Both the position numbers and the translations under genes were made by a program. Positions 17,066-23,915 of a DNA stretch of 39,598 nt are shown in pieces; within the stretch, counting starts at the first letter, position 1; every line of letters starts with the position of its first letter. The notes beneath the pieces were generated by a model. The model had not been told where the DNA came from. It was given only the letters and a program-made list of their open reading frames with translations, and did no database searches. Origin of the DNA: a virus; the IMG/VR virus record IMGVR_UViG_3300044623_000126, positions 1 through 39,598 of that record; one strand, written 5' to 3'.

Positions 17066-17280
17066 TGCCATACATCAATCAGCCTATTGATTTGCAAAGA
17101 ATGTTTGCAGACATTAACAACCGCTTAAATAAATTAGAAACAGCGGGCCGTTTTACATTTCCTAATGTAACTTCAGATCCAACTTACCCGCGCATTGGTG
17201 ATGCCTGGCTAAACATTACAACTAACCAGGCAAAGATAGTTGATAGCGCTGGAACTGTTCGCATCATTAACTGGACATAA
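17065..17280 (+). CDS. Small minor tail protein
   Basis: 71 residues, ATG overlapping the hub stop (TAATG). An N-terminal helix (FADINNRLNKLETA) is followed by a short beta hairpin region (PTYPRIGDAWLNITTNQAKIVDSAG) similar to short phage-tail segments that present a strand to the fibre. Such small proteins commonly end tail operons. Specific role not known. Confidence 0.65.
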   Translation: MPYINQPIDLQRMFADINNRLNKLETAGRFTFPNVTSDPTYPRIGDAWLNITTNQAKIVDSAGTVRIINWT

Positions 17281-17290
17281 CAGTTATACT
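17268..17290 (+). repeat. Inverted repeat at tail/lysis boundary
   Basis: TAACTG (17268-17273) and CAGTTA (17281-17286) with a 7-nt spacer, overlapping a TATACT (17285-17290) and followed by a run of T. It could be a weak terminator of the tail operon or an operator over a -10 element for the lysis genes; the sequence alone does not separate these. Confidence 0.4.
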
Positions 17291-17298
17291 TTTTTACC

Positions 17299-17517
17299 AT
17301 GAACGCATTAGATTGGGCGGCTTTAGCCGTCAGTATCATCACTATTTTGGGCGGCTTTACAGCCGCGGTACGGTGGTTGGTTAAGCATTACTTGGCTGAG
17401 TTAAAACCTAATGGCGGCACATCATTACGAGATGAACAAAACCGACAGGGTGAGACAATCAAGCGTTTGGAGAGCCGCGTTGATGAAATTTATAGCCTTC
17501 TTCTTAATCGCTCTTAG
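17299..17517 (+). CDS. One-helix membrane protein of lysis cassette
   Basis: 72 residues. Residues ~6-28 (WAALAVSIITILGGFTAAVRWL) are one membrane segment, followed by HYLAELKPNGGTSLRDE and a C-terminal coiled coil (IKRLESRVDEIYSLL). This N-in, one-helix plus coil type with the LKPNGG segment is common just before endolysin genes in actinophages; it could be a holin or holin regulator. The role is not proven from sequence. Confidence 0.65.
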   Translation: MNALDWAALAVSIITILGGFTAAVRWLVKHYLAELKPNGGTSLRDEQNRQGETIKRLESRVDEIYSLLLNRS

Positions 17518-17668
17518 CCTTACGGGGTGCGGGTATCAAGGCTACACGCGCTACCCTTGTCAGGAATTTGTAAACTGGAAAAAGGCAGAATGTAATCCGC
17601 CGCAATGTGAAGCGCTAGGACAATGTACAAAGGATCTATTACCTAATGTGGAATTCCAAAATGGCTAG
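17483..17668 (+). CDS. Small lipoprotein (spanin-like candidate)
   Basis: ATG at 17483 with GGAGAG eight bases upstream, starting inside the previous gene in another frame. The 61-residue product has a signal peptide MKFIAFFLIALSLTGC with lipobox LTGC, then five further cysteines in GYTRYPCQEF and ECNPPQCEALGQC. Similar small Cys-rich lipoproteins occur in marine phages. A gene embedded beside a one-helix membrane protein and an endolysin recalls an o-spanin, but spanins act in diderm hosts. In a monoderm actinobacterium it might instead alter the cell surface or block superinfection. Confidence 0.65.
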   Translation: MKFIAFFLIALSLTGCGYQGYTRYPCQEFVNWKKAECNPPQCEALGQCTKDLLPNVEFQNG

Positions 17669-17942
17669 ACGCAAATACACACCTGAAGAATTACATGCCC
17701 GCTTAATTGTCACAATAGGAATTCTGCTTGCTTTAGTCTTTGCAGGCTCAGTCTTTGCCATGTTGTACGCCCTTGTATTTGTCACGCAACCTATGGCTCA
17801 AGCGCCCAATGATGCGGCTTTTATTGATCTTGTTTCTACTTTATGCGTATTTCTCACAGGTACGCTCTCAGGCATTTTGTCGGCTAATGGACTAAAATCT
17901 AAACCAAAGCCACAGGAAGGAAAAGAAGATGAGCCTAAATAA
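17661..17942 (+). CDS. Two-helix membrane protein, holin candidate
   Basis: ATG at 17661 (MARRKYTPEELHARL) gives 93 residues; GGAAT eleven bases upstream is a weak ribosome site, and the gene overlaps the lipoprotein end. Two membrane segments: IVTIGILLALVFAGSVFAML and FIDLVSTLCVFLTGTLSGIL, joined by an Asn/Asp loop, with a Lys-rich tail. A basic start, two helices, and the next gene being the endolysin all fit a class II holin. The alternative start at 17646 adds five residues but has no better site. Confidence 0.65.
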   Translation: MARRKYTPEELHARLIVTIGILLALVFAGSVFAMLYALVFVTQPMAQAPNDAAFIDLVSTLCVFLTGTLSGILSANGLKSKPKPQEGKEDEPK

Positions 17943-18396
17943 AGTCATAGAACTTTGTGAAGCATCAGTTAATTACACAGAAGGCCCAAACAATGACACC
18001 ACATTTGGTAAATGGTTTGGCTTAAACAATCAACCCTGGTGCGCTATGTCTGCATCAAAGATGTATTTTGATGCTGGAATTATTGCGTCAGTAGCCAACA
18101 CCAAAAAAGGTTTTGCATCATGTGATGCCTGGTTGAAGTATCTAACAAAGAACAATCAACTTGTGCCTCTTGGTCAGGCAAAGCGCGGGGATCTTGTGTT
18201 TTTTCAATTTGATGAAGATGCTCAGCCTGATCATGTGGGCATTGTTAAGTTCCACCATACAAGGCTCAAGTACCTACAAGTATTTGAGGGCAATACCTCA
18301 AGTGGTAAGGCTGGAAGCCAGTCAAACGGTGATGGCTTTTACCTCAAGAGGCGTGACTACAAAACAATCATGGCGGTAGCCCGCCCAAAGGAGTAA
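17929..18396 (+). CDS. CHAP-domain endolysin
   Basis: A 155-residue protein overlapping the holin candidate by 14 bases, with AGGAAAAGA upstream. Cys38 in QPWCAMSAS, His102 in QPDHVGIV and a downstream EGN give the Cys-His-Asn/Glu catalytic set of CHAP amidases/peptidases; AKRGDLVFFQF is the typical strand before the His. CHAP enzymes cut peptide crosslinks or the amide bond of peptidoglycan. No separate cell-wall-binding domain follows, so it is a single-domain lysin that would need the holin to leave the cytoplasm. Confidence 0.85.
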   Translation: MSLNKVIELCEASVNYTEGPNNDTTFGKWFGLNNQPWCAMSASKMYFDAGIIASVANTKKGFASCDAWLKYLTKNNQLVPLGQAKRGDLVFFQFDEDAQPDHVGIVKFHHTRLKYLQVFEGNTSSGKAGSQSNGDGFYLKRRDYKTIMAVARPKE

Positions 18397-18398
18397 AA

Positions 18399-18659
18399 AT
18401 GGAACAGAAGCACTTAGACATGTTGAAATCAGCAATCCGTCACTTTGCAGTTACCGCTGTTGCGCTTTATGCCGCAGGAGTAACTGACATTAAGGCACTT
18501 GCATTTGCAACAGCGGCGGCAGTTGTTGGCCCTGCAATTCGCGGCATTGACAAGAAAGACCCTGCATTTGGATTGGTTGCAGATGTAGTAACCGCAGAGA
18601 TTGACAAGTTGGCAAAGGCAAGCAAGAAGAAAGCCGCGCCTAAAAAGAAAACGAAGTAG
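18399..18659 (+). CDS. Small membrane-associated protein, second holin candidate
   Basis: 86 residues, AAAGGAG nine bases upstream. The centre (HFAVTAVALYAAGVTDIKALAFATAAAVVGPAIRGI) is an amphipathic to hydrophobic region able to form one or two helices, followed by a KKAAPKKKTK tail. This pattern, a hydrophobic Ala/Val hairpin and strongly basic C-terminus right after the endolysin, is that of actinophage holins. It ends just before a terminator, closing the late transcript. Confidence 0.7.
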   Translation: MEQKHLDMLKSAIRHFAVTAVALYAAGVTDIKALAFATAAAVVGPAIRGIDKKDPAFGLVADVVTAEIDKLAKASKKKAAPKKKTK

Positions 18660-18665
18660 TGAACT

Positions 18666-18688
18666 GGCCCGCTAACGCGGGCCTTTTT
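18666..18688 (+). terminator. Intrinsic terminator after lysis cassette
   Basis: Stem GGCCCGC (18666-18672) and GCGGGCC (18677-18683), four-base loop TAAC, five T. Perfect pairing. It marks the end of the late gene block. Confidence 0.9.
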
Positions 18689-18722
18689 ACTTTGCGGTAC
18701 GCTTGTCGTAGGAGGTAAGGCA

Positions 18723-18974
18723 ATGGCATTAGAAAAAGCGTTTGATGAAATTATTAAAAAGAGGGTGGCAGGCCGTTTATTAAGCAACCAATGCGCCTAT
18801 AAATCACTGTATGACACACTCAGCGAAGCAGATCAAAAAACTTTAGATAACGCATGGGAAAAAAATTACCCTGTTAATTTGATTGTTCAGGCTTTGCGTT
18901 CTGAAGGGCATAAATGCAGTTCAGACACAATCAGGGTTCATAGAAATGGTACTTGCAGGTGTCAAAAAGAGTAG
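18723..18974 (+). CDS. Hypothetical protein, probable helical DNA-binding
   Basis: 83 residues after a GGAGGTAAGGCA site. The sequence (LSEADQKTLDNAW, PVNLIVQALRSEGHKCSSDTIRVHRNG) has the look of a short helix-turn-helix with the second helix as recognition, similar to small homing-type or terminase-like HTH proteins. First gene of the early region. The family is not certain. Confidence 0.6.
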   Translation: MALEKAFDEIIKKRVAGRLLSNQCAYKSLYDTLSEADQKTLDNAWEKNYPVNLIVQALRSEGHKCSSDTIRVHRNGTCRCQKE

Positions 18975-19216
18975 AGGAAATTCTTGATAATCGCCAAAAT
19001 GAATACGGGAGCGCTCGCAGAAATTTTACAGCCATAGGCCGCATGTGGGGTGCGCTATTAGACATTGAGGACATTGACCCTGCCATTGTTGCTTTGATGT
19101 TTGACGCGGCAAAGTCAGTGCGGATCACTGCAAATTTAGAACATGAAGATAGTTGGATAGACAAAGAAGGCTACACACACCACGGTAAGGAAATTGTGTT
19201 CACAAATGAGCCTTGA
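18953..19216 (+). CDS. DUF6378-like phage protein
   Basis: About 87 residues. The body (NRQNEYGSARRNFTAIGRMW, VALMFDAAKSVRI, DSWIDKEGYT) matches a small family widespread in phages, usually annotated DUF6378, with no known activity. The start is uncertain: TTG at 18953 or GTG at 18959, both inside the previous gene, with only a weak site upstream. It probably depends on translational coupling. Confidence 0.72.
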   Translation: MQVSKRVEEILDNRQNEYGSARRNFTAIGRMWGALLDIEDIDPAIVALMFDAAKSVRITANLEHEDSWIDKEGYTHHGKEIVFTNEP

Positions 19217-20237
19217 AAAAAGATTACAGGACATGCCTGAAGGCATTGAGTCGCAAGATGTAAAAGAACTGCGCCAGGTAATTCTGCGATTGCAGAAACA
19301 ACTCAAGCAAAGCAAAGAGCGTAGTGAAGATTTAGTAGAGGCAACACACCGCGGTGCTTATGATGCAATGATCGCATTAGGTGCAGTGCCACCTGTTTCT
19401 GCGCCACAAAAAGATACGCGCAAAGTAAATCCTGAAGTGGCTTTAATTCACACAACGGATTGGCAAGGCGCAAAAGTTACAACCAGTTACAACACTGAAA
19501 TCATGCGTGAGCGCGTCATGCAGTTTTCTGAGAAAGTTGTACACCTAACTGATTTGCAACGCCATCACCACCCTGTAAAAGAATGTGTAGTGATGTTTGG
19601 CGGTGACATGGTAGAAGGTTTGTTTAATTATCCTGCGCAGTTATGGCAGATAGACGCTTCATTGTTTGGCCAGTTCACTAATGTTTCAAGGCTTTGCGTG
19701 GACTTTGTGCGCGAGATGTTAGCCAATTTTGAAAAAGTCACAGTGATTGCTGAGTGGGGAAATCATGGGCGCATTGGTGGCAAGCGCGCAGAAGTGCCTA
19801 AATCTGACAATGTGGATCGCATGGTTTATGAAATGAGCCGCCAAATCCTTGCAGGAGAAAAGCGTTTAACCTGGGAAGATTGTCCAGAGGACATTCAAGA
19901 AGTTGAGATCGGTAACTACCGCGCCTTGCTTATGCACGGTGATGAGTTAGGCCGCTCAGGATTTGCAAGCCCTGCGGCATGGATTGCAGGTGCTAACCGT
20001 TGGAAAGCGGGCGCACATGATTACGATTTCCATGACATTTTCTTAGGCCACTATCACCGACATGCACAAGAGCCAATCCAAAAGCACTACAACATTTATT
20101 GGACAGGATCAACAGAGTCAGATAACCGTTATGCGCGTGACTCAATGGCCGCTAGTGGCAAACCGTCTCAGCGTTTGCATTTTGTAGATCCAATTAAGGG
20201 CAGAACAACAGCCCAGTATCAAGTTTGGTTAGACTAA
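19206..20237 (+). CDS. Calcineurin-like metallophosphoesterase
   Basis: ATG at 19206 gives 343 residues; a TTG four codons earlier is less likely. A helical region (~residues 1-75) precedes the metallophosphoesterase core: TTDWQG, FGGDMVEG, WGNHGR, LMHGDE and GHYHRH, the five metal-binding blocks in order. The first block has D-x-Q in place of D-x-H. In phages such proteins act as nucleases or phosphatases linked to DNA replication or recombination. A two-metal active site is well supported, the substrate is not. Confidence 0.82.
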   Translation: MSLEKRLQDMPEGIESQDVKELRQVILRLQKQLKQSKERSEDLVEATHRGAYDAMIALGAVPPVSAPQKDTRKVNPEVALIHTTDWQGAKVTTSYNTEIMRERVMQFSEKVVHLTDLQRHHHPVKECVVMFGGDMVEGLFNYPAQLWQIDASLFGQFTNVSRLCVDFVREMLANFEKVTVIAEWGNHGRIGGKRAEVPKSDNVDRMVYEMSRQILAGEKRLTWEDCPEDIQEVEIGNYRALLMHGDELGRSGFASPAAWIAGANRWKAGAHDYDFHDIFLGHYHRHAQEPIQKHYNIYWTGSTESDNRYARDSMAASGKPSQRLHFVDPIKGRTTAQYQVWLD

Positions 20238-20440
20238 TCCTCATCATCATCTGAATACTCAGTTGTGATCAGGCGCATGTTAGAAACATCTACGCCATGT
20301 TCTTCTGCTTTATCCATTGCGTCTTTGAATGTAGATAAACAGCGGTTGGTTAAATCGCTCACCATGTCAGGGTAAGTTGCTTCACTTCCTAATTCCACGA
20401 CAAGGCCACCTAAGCGGATTGAGATTTGTGTATAAGCCAT
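20234..20440 (-). CDS. Lone minus-strand small acidic protein
   Basis: 68 residues starting at the ATG complementary to 20438-20440, with AGGGGGAAATC just upstream on that strand. MAYTQISIRLGGLVVELGSE looks like a beta hairpin; the rest is helical and ends YSDDDED, very acidic. Its stop overlaps the phosphoesterase stop (convergent), and its start faces the next + gene across 133 bases. It is the only minus gene outside the glycan cassette. Family not recognised. Confidence 0.7.
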   Translation of the reverse strand: MAYTQISIRLGGLVVELGSEATYPDMVSDLTNRCLSTFKDAMDKAEEHGVDVSNMRLITTEYSDDDED

Positions 20441-20573
20441 GATTTCCCCCTGGCCTCAAGTATGGCATTTCCGACACGCCAGGAACATAAATTACGCGGT
20501 TCTTGTATTTGTCAGTGGCATACGCTTCAATTCTCCTACACGGGCTGGTTAGCCCCAAACAGGAAGGTTACAA
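20441..20573. promoter_or_regulatory. Divergent intergenic region with promoter and 5' hairpin leader (copy 1)
   Basis: On the + strand, TTGTAT (20503-20508), 17 nt, TTCAAT (20526-20531), then the hairpin GGGCT-ggtt-AGCCC (20542-20555), then CAAACAGGAAG and ATG at 20574. This layout repeats at 25384 and 25941. The minus gene must also be expressed from here or from within the next gene; no clear minus promoter was seen. Confidence 0.5.
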
Positions 20574-21167
20574 ATGGCTGGAAATTACGATCCAAATGCT
20601 TATGAGACAGTGGCGGAAAGATTACAACGCGCCCACAGTGATCATAAAGACTTACGCATAATCAATCGCATTATTGACATTGTGCGAGATGAGCAACACC
20701 GCCCACTTCAATACATTGTGGAGTCATCTGTTTTCTACGGTGAGATTTTAATTGCTGTTGATGTTGCGGAAGAACTGGTTGGCTCATCATTTATCAACAA
20801 ATCAAACGCTTTAGAAAACGCATCAACAAGCGCAACAGGAAGAAGTTTAAGCCTGGCTGGTTACATGGGTACAGATCCAAACACAAAGAAGCCAGTGCGC
20901 CCTACACAGCAAGACATGGAAAAATCAAAGCGTGTGGAAGGTGCAACAAAAACAGCACCACAAGCAAAAGCACCTGCGGCAAAGCGTGAATACACAGAAG
21001 AAGAAAAAGCAAGCGCATTTGCAGTTTTTAGTTTGATTGAAACTAAAACAACAGAGGAAGAACTCAGAAGCGCATGGCAACTAAATCTTGATTTGCTTGA
21101 TGTTGTAATTGAAGGCGCAACTTTGCGTGATCACCTTTTGACACGCAGGGCGGCTCTCAATGGATAA
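20574..21167 (+). CDS. Single-strand annealing protein candidate (Erf/DUF1071-like)
   Basis: 197 residues, AGGAAGG upstream. The core (RIINRIIDIVRDEQHRPLQY, FYGEILIAVDVAEELVGSSF) and especially FINKSNALENASTSATGRSL resembles the phage recombination family with the N-x-S-A-L-E-N-x-x-T-S-A-x-G-R-x-L signature. The C-terminal ~60 residues are a charged helix-rich region after a Lys/Ala linker. In the family it anneals complementary ssDNA. SSB, RusA and a Cas4-like nuclease lie in the same region. The call is by signature only. Confidence 0.65.
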   Translation: MAGNYDPNAYETVAERLQRAHSDHKDLRIINRIIDIVRDEQHRPLQYIVESSVFYGEILIAVDVAEELVGSSFINKSNALENASTSATGRSLSLAGYMGTDPNTKKPVRPTQQDMEKSKRVEGATKTAPQAKAPAAKREYTEEEKASAFAVFSLIETKTTEEELRSAWQLNLDLLDVVIEGATLRDHLLTRRAALNG

Positions 21168-21531
21168 CATGGAATTGCCTTTTAAGCCGTATGCGGGAAC
21201 ATCAGGTTGGCGCGGATCAGAGGCAAGCCATGACCGCGCAATTGAAGATGATCAAAGCGGTGTAACCAGTCACCGACAAAAGCAAACTTTGATTAGTTTG
21301 GGTGCGGCAGGAATACGCGGCCTTACCTGGAAAGAGTTAGGCGAATTGCATGAATGGCATGCAGGGCAATCATCAGGTTGCCTTTCAGTGCTACATCTTG
21401 AAGGCATGGTTGCCCGATTAACTGAGCGCCGCAATCGTTGTTCAGTTTATGTTCTTCCCGCATTTGTAAACGGAAGAAAAATTACAGAGAGAAAAACAAA
21501 CACATGTAAGCATTGTGGAGGTGCGCTATGA
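21160..21531 (+). CDS. Winged-helix-like protein with C-terminal zinc motif
   Basis: 123 residues overlapping the previous stop by 8 bases. TSGWRGSEASHDRAIEDD, then KQTLISLGAAGIRGLTWKEL, LHEWHAGQSSGCLSVL, and ARLTERRNRCSVYVLP: a winged-helix layout of the kind frequent in actinophage early regions. The end CKHCGGAL adds one Cys pair. Probably a DNA-binding regulator or accessory; the specific role is unknown. Confidence 0.65.
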   Translation: MDNMELPFKPYAGTSGWRGSEASHDRAIEDDQSGVTSHRQKQTLISLGAAGIRGLTWKELGELHEWHAGQSSGCLSVLHLEGMVARLTERRNRCSVYVLPAFVNGRKITERKTNTCKHCGGAL

Positions 21532-21788
21532 GTAAAAAAGAAAATAAGTTTGAACCATCAAACGGATTAAAGGTTTCAGTTCATTTCAACATTGTTGCAA
21601 TCCGCGCAATGGCTCAAGAGTTGGACATGTTTCCTGAAGATCTTGCTGAAAAATTAGATAGCGCAGGATTTATGCTTGTTCCTGATCCTTTTAACATGTC
21701 ATCAGATGCGGGCAAGGTCATTGTGTTGCAGAACAAGCGCGAGAATTCAAACATCAGCCTGGTAAAAGAGGAAACAGTTGATGAGTGA
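21528..21788 (+). CDS. Hypothetical early protein
   Basis: ATG at 21528 (ATGA overlap) with GTGGAGGTGCGCT upstream gives 86 residues; an upstream in-frame ATG at 21513 would lie closer to the ribosome site than allowed. KVSVHFNIVAIRAMAQELDMFPEDLAEKL is a helical segment and the C-terminus has a short strand (KVIVLQNK). No recognised family. Confidence 0.65.
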   Translation: MSKKENKFEPSNGLKVSVHFNIVAIRAMAQELDMFPEDLAEKLDSAGFMLVPDPFNMSSDAGKVIVLQNKRENSNISLVKEETVDE

Positions 21789-22149
21789 AATTATTACGCC
21801 TGCAATGGTTGAGCAAAAATTACGCGGACTTTCTAAAGAAGTTGATGAAGCGCACAAAAATCTTGTAGAAGTTGAAACGATTTACCACAGCATTAAGGCA
21901 GAGTATGAAATTGCTATGGCTAAATCCCGTATGACTTTTGCAACCCAATCATCTCCAACTGGCAAGAACTACACAGTGGGAGAGCGTGAGGACATGGCCC
22001 TAATTCAAAATGAAGAATTGCACAAAGATTTGTCTATTGTTCAAGCCAAAGTTTTAGCCACACGCGCTAACACCAACAGGCTCAAGATGCAGGTGGACAT
22101 TGCCCGCTCAGTAGGTACATCAGTGCGCACCAGTATGGATCTCACATGA
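21781..22149 (+). CDS. Coiled-coil early protein
   Basis: 122 residues. ATG at 21781 overlaps the end of the preceding gene; a TTG codon directly before it is not needed. Nearly the whole protein is an antiparallel helical pair (LRGLSKEVDEAHKNLVEVET..., MALIQNEELHKDLSIVQAKV), as in small phage proteins that associate with recombination or replication factors. Function unknown. Confidence 0.65.
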   Translation: MSEIITPAMVEQKLRGLSKEVDEAHKNLVEVETIYHSIKAEYEIAMAKSRMTFATQSSPTGKNYTVGEREDMALIQNEELHKDLSIVQAKVLATRANTNRLKMQVDIARSVGTSVRTSMDLT

Positions 22150-22322
22150 TCACATTTATGATTGCGTTGCTTATCGGTGTAATCATTGGGTATTGGGCTT
22201 ATCCGTTGTACATGATGATTAAGTTGTACAGAATTAGAAAACGGATTGTGCAGATTGAAAAAGATTTTATGGAATTAAAAGATGATTTATACGGCAAACA
22301 ATGGAATGAGGATAATTTATGA
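22146..22322 (+). CDS. Small one-helix membrane protein
   Basis: 58 residues, ATG overlapping the previous stop (ATGA). Residues ~2-22 (ITFMIALLIGVIIGYWAYPLY) are a membrane helix, and the rest is a charged cytoplasmic coiled coil (IRKRIVQIEKDFMELKDD). It overlaps the next gene, which encodes a secreted protein, so a shared envelope role is plausible. Confidence 0.6.
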   Translation: MITFMIALLIGVIIGYWAYPLYMMIKLYRIRKRIVQIEKDFMELKDDLYGKQWNEDNL

Positions 22323-22927
22323 AGAAGGCAATTTTAATTTTTCTTTTGTTAGGAAACATTACACCTGCTTATGCTGAAGATGTTGCGGGCTGGGTTAAAG
22401 TGGACTCAAGCGGCAATCAAATAGGCCAAGTTATTGTTTGTACGCCATCAGTTTGTGGCGATAGCAACAGCGCGTATTCAAAGATGACTTTGCAACCAGG
22501 TGAGCAGTATGTAATTCAAAGCAAAGCAGATAGCAAGGGAAATGTTGCGGGTATCAATCCAACACCTGAGACGCAATTAAAAGTTGATGTCACTACTAAT
22601 CAATTTACGATTGTAAGAACGCAAGAAATTACGCCAGTTGTAAAAAAGGAAACTGTTGCGATTGCACCAGTAGAACAAACACAGCCGACACAACCAACAG
22701 AGCCAACGGTAACTTATGAACCCGTTACAACCATGAAGGTTAAAACAACAACAGTTGAAACATTTAATCCCATTACAGAACAGCCTGTAACGGTTGTTGA
22801 GAAAAAAGTTGTTATTGAACCTGTAATTGATGAACCCGTTGATAATTGGTGGGATCAATGGTTCATTGATTTAGCGGCACTAGAAGAATGGTTTAAGAAT
22901 TTCTTTATGTGGTGGTTATTGCCATGA
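22319..22927 (+). CDS. Secreted Thr/Val/Pro-rich protein
   Basis: 202 residues beginning with a Sec signal peptide (MKKAILIFLLLGNITPAYAED, cleavage after AYA). The mature part has a small domain with two Cys (IVCTPSVCGDSN) and QPGEQYVIQSK, then a repetitive low-complexity stretch rich in Thr, Val, Pro and Glu (~residues 105-175), then a Trp-rich amphipathic end (WWDQWFIDLAALEEWFKNFF). It would be exported, perhaps staying at the membrane through that end. Candidates are a superinfection-exclusion factor or surface modifier. Function not known. Confidence 0.68.
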   Translation: MKKAILIFLLLGNITPAYAEDVAGWVKVDSSGNQIGQVIVCTPSVCGDSNSAYSKMTLQPGEQYVIQSKADSKGNVAGINPTPETQLKVDVTTNQFTIVRTQEITPVVKKETVAIAPVEQTQPTQPTEPTVTYEPVTTMKVKTTTVETFNPITEQPVTVVEKKVVIEPVIDEPVDNWWDQWFIDLAALEEWFKNFFMWWLLP

Positions 22928-23595
22928 TTGATCTACAAAACATGGTTGTAAAAACGCTGGTTGCAAATGACAATGCCAGGGCTAGATCACAACAAACAGC
23001 CATTGGGCCATCTGCAATTGGTGGGTGTCAGCGCAGACTTTGGCATGACATAGCGCAGACAGAGCCAACAAATGTTGGTGACAAGTTGGGCGCAATTTTG
23101 GGAACTTACATTCACACTGGTATTGAAGAAGCGATCAGGCGAGAAGATCCGTTTGGCGTTCAGTATGAATTAGAAATTGCTGTTGAGGCCAATGGTGTAC
23201 CTGGACATGTGGATTGCTACGACAAAATTAACCACACCGTAATTGATTGGAAAACAATTAAGAAAGGCAGTGGCCGTTATTTTGGATCGAACAATAGGCA
23301 ACAGGTATGGCAAATACATTTGTACGGTTATTTACTGATCCAAAATGGTTACACAGTAAAAGATGTGGCCCTAGTTGGTATTCCGCGTGATGGAAAAATG
23401 TCAGACATTTTGGTGTACATGCAACCTTATGATGAAAAAATTGCATTAGAAGCGTTTGCGCATTTAGAAAAGACAAGGGAAATGGTTGCGTTGCAACTTA
23501 AACCTTCTCCTGAAAAACCTTTGGCTTTTTGCGCAGACTTCTGCCCCTACTACGATCCGACAGGAGAAGAAGGTTGCCCAAGTACTCAGAAGTAA
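22924..23595 (+). CDS. Cas4/RecB-like PD-(D/E)XK nuclease
   Basis: ATG at 22924 (ATGA overlap) gives 223 residues. GHVDCYDK and VIDWKTIK are the D and D-x-K blocks of the PD-(D/E)XK fold, and QVWQIHLYGYLL is the following Q-x-x-x-Y helix. Cys35 in IGGCQRRLW plus three C-terminal Cys (FCADFCPYYDPTGEEGCP) match the 4Fe-4S clamp of Cas4-type nucleases. These are 5'-3' exonucleases in recombination; phage copies stand alone without CRISPR. It is followed by the other iron-sulfur protein, WhiB. Confidence 0.82.
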   Translation: MIDLQNMVVKTLVANDNARARSQQTAIGPSAIGGCQRRLWHDIAQTEPTNVGDKLGAILGTYIHTGIEEAIRREDPFGVQYELEIAVEANGVPGHVDCYDKINHTVIDWKTIKKGSGRYFGSNNRQQVWQIHLYGYLLIQNGYTVKDVALVGIPRDGKMSDILVYMQPYDEKIALEAFAHLEKTREMVALQLKPSPEKPLAFCADFCPYYDPTGEEGCPSTQK

Positions 23596-23915
23596 ATTGG
23601 GAAGATGCAGAATGTAGGCGGTTGGAAGTTCACACAGATCTTTTTTACGACATAGAAGAACAAAGATCCGTTGATGCTTATGATCACATCAATGCAGTGC
23701 GATCTATTTGCGTCTCTTGCCCTATTTGGAAAGATTGTTTAGCCTACGCGTTCCAAAATGAAAATTATGGAATGTGGGGCGGCATGACTAGCCAGGAGCG
23801 GGCAAGCATTGATGAACCTTTGAAGTATCCAAATCAACGCATCAGAGGACTTTTAGCATTAAAACAAATGGGCGTTTCATTAGACATGATCAAAGAATGT
23901 AAGGGGGCAAAGTGA
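23574..23915 (+). CDS. WhiB-type iron-sulfur transcription factor
   Basis: TTG at 23574 with AGGAG nine bases upstream gives 113 residues and overlaps the nuclease by 22 bases. Cys14, Cys46, Cys49 and Cys55 (C-x31-C-x2-C-x5-C) form the [4Fe-4S] site, and YGMWGGMT is the G[VI]WGG turn of WhiB proteins. WhiB regulators bind the principal sigma factor and promoter DNA, and are specific to Actinobacteria and their phages. A phage copy may redirect host transcription or block septation, as known for mycobacteriophage TM4 WhiB. The C-terminal basic end is short. Confidence 0.92.
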   Translation: MPKYSEVNWEDAECRRLEVHTDLFYDIEEQRSVDAYDHINAVRSICVSCPIWKDCLAYAFQNENYGMWGGMTSQERASIDEPLKYPNQRIRGLLALKQMGVSLDMIKECKGAK

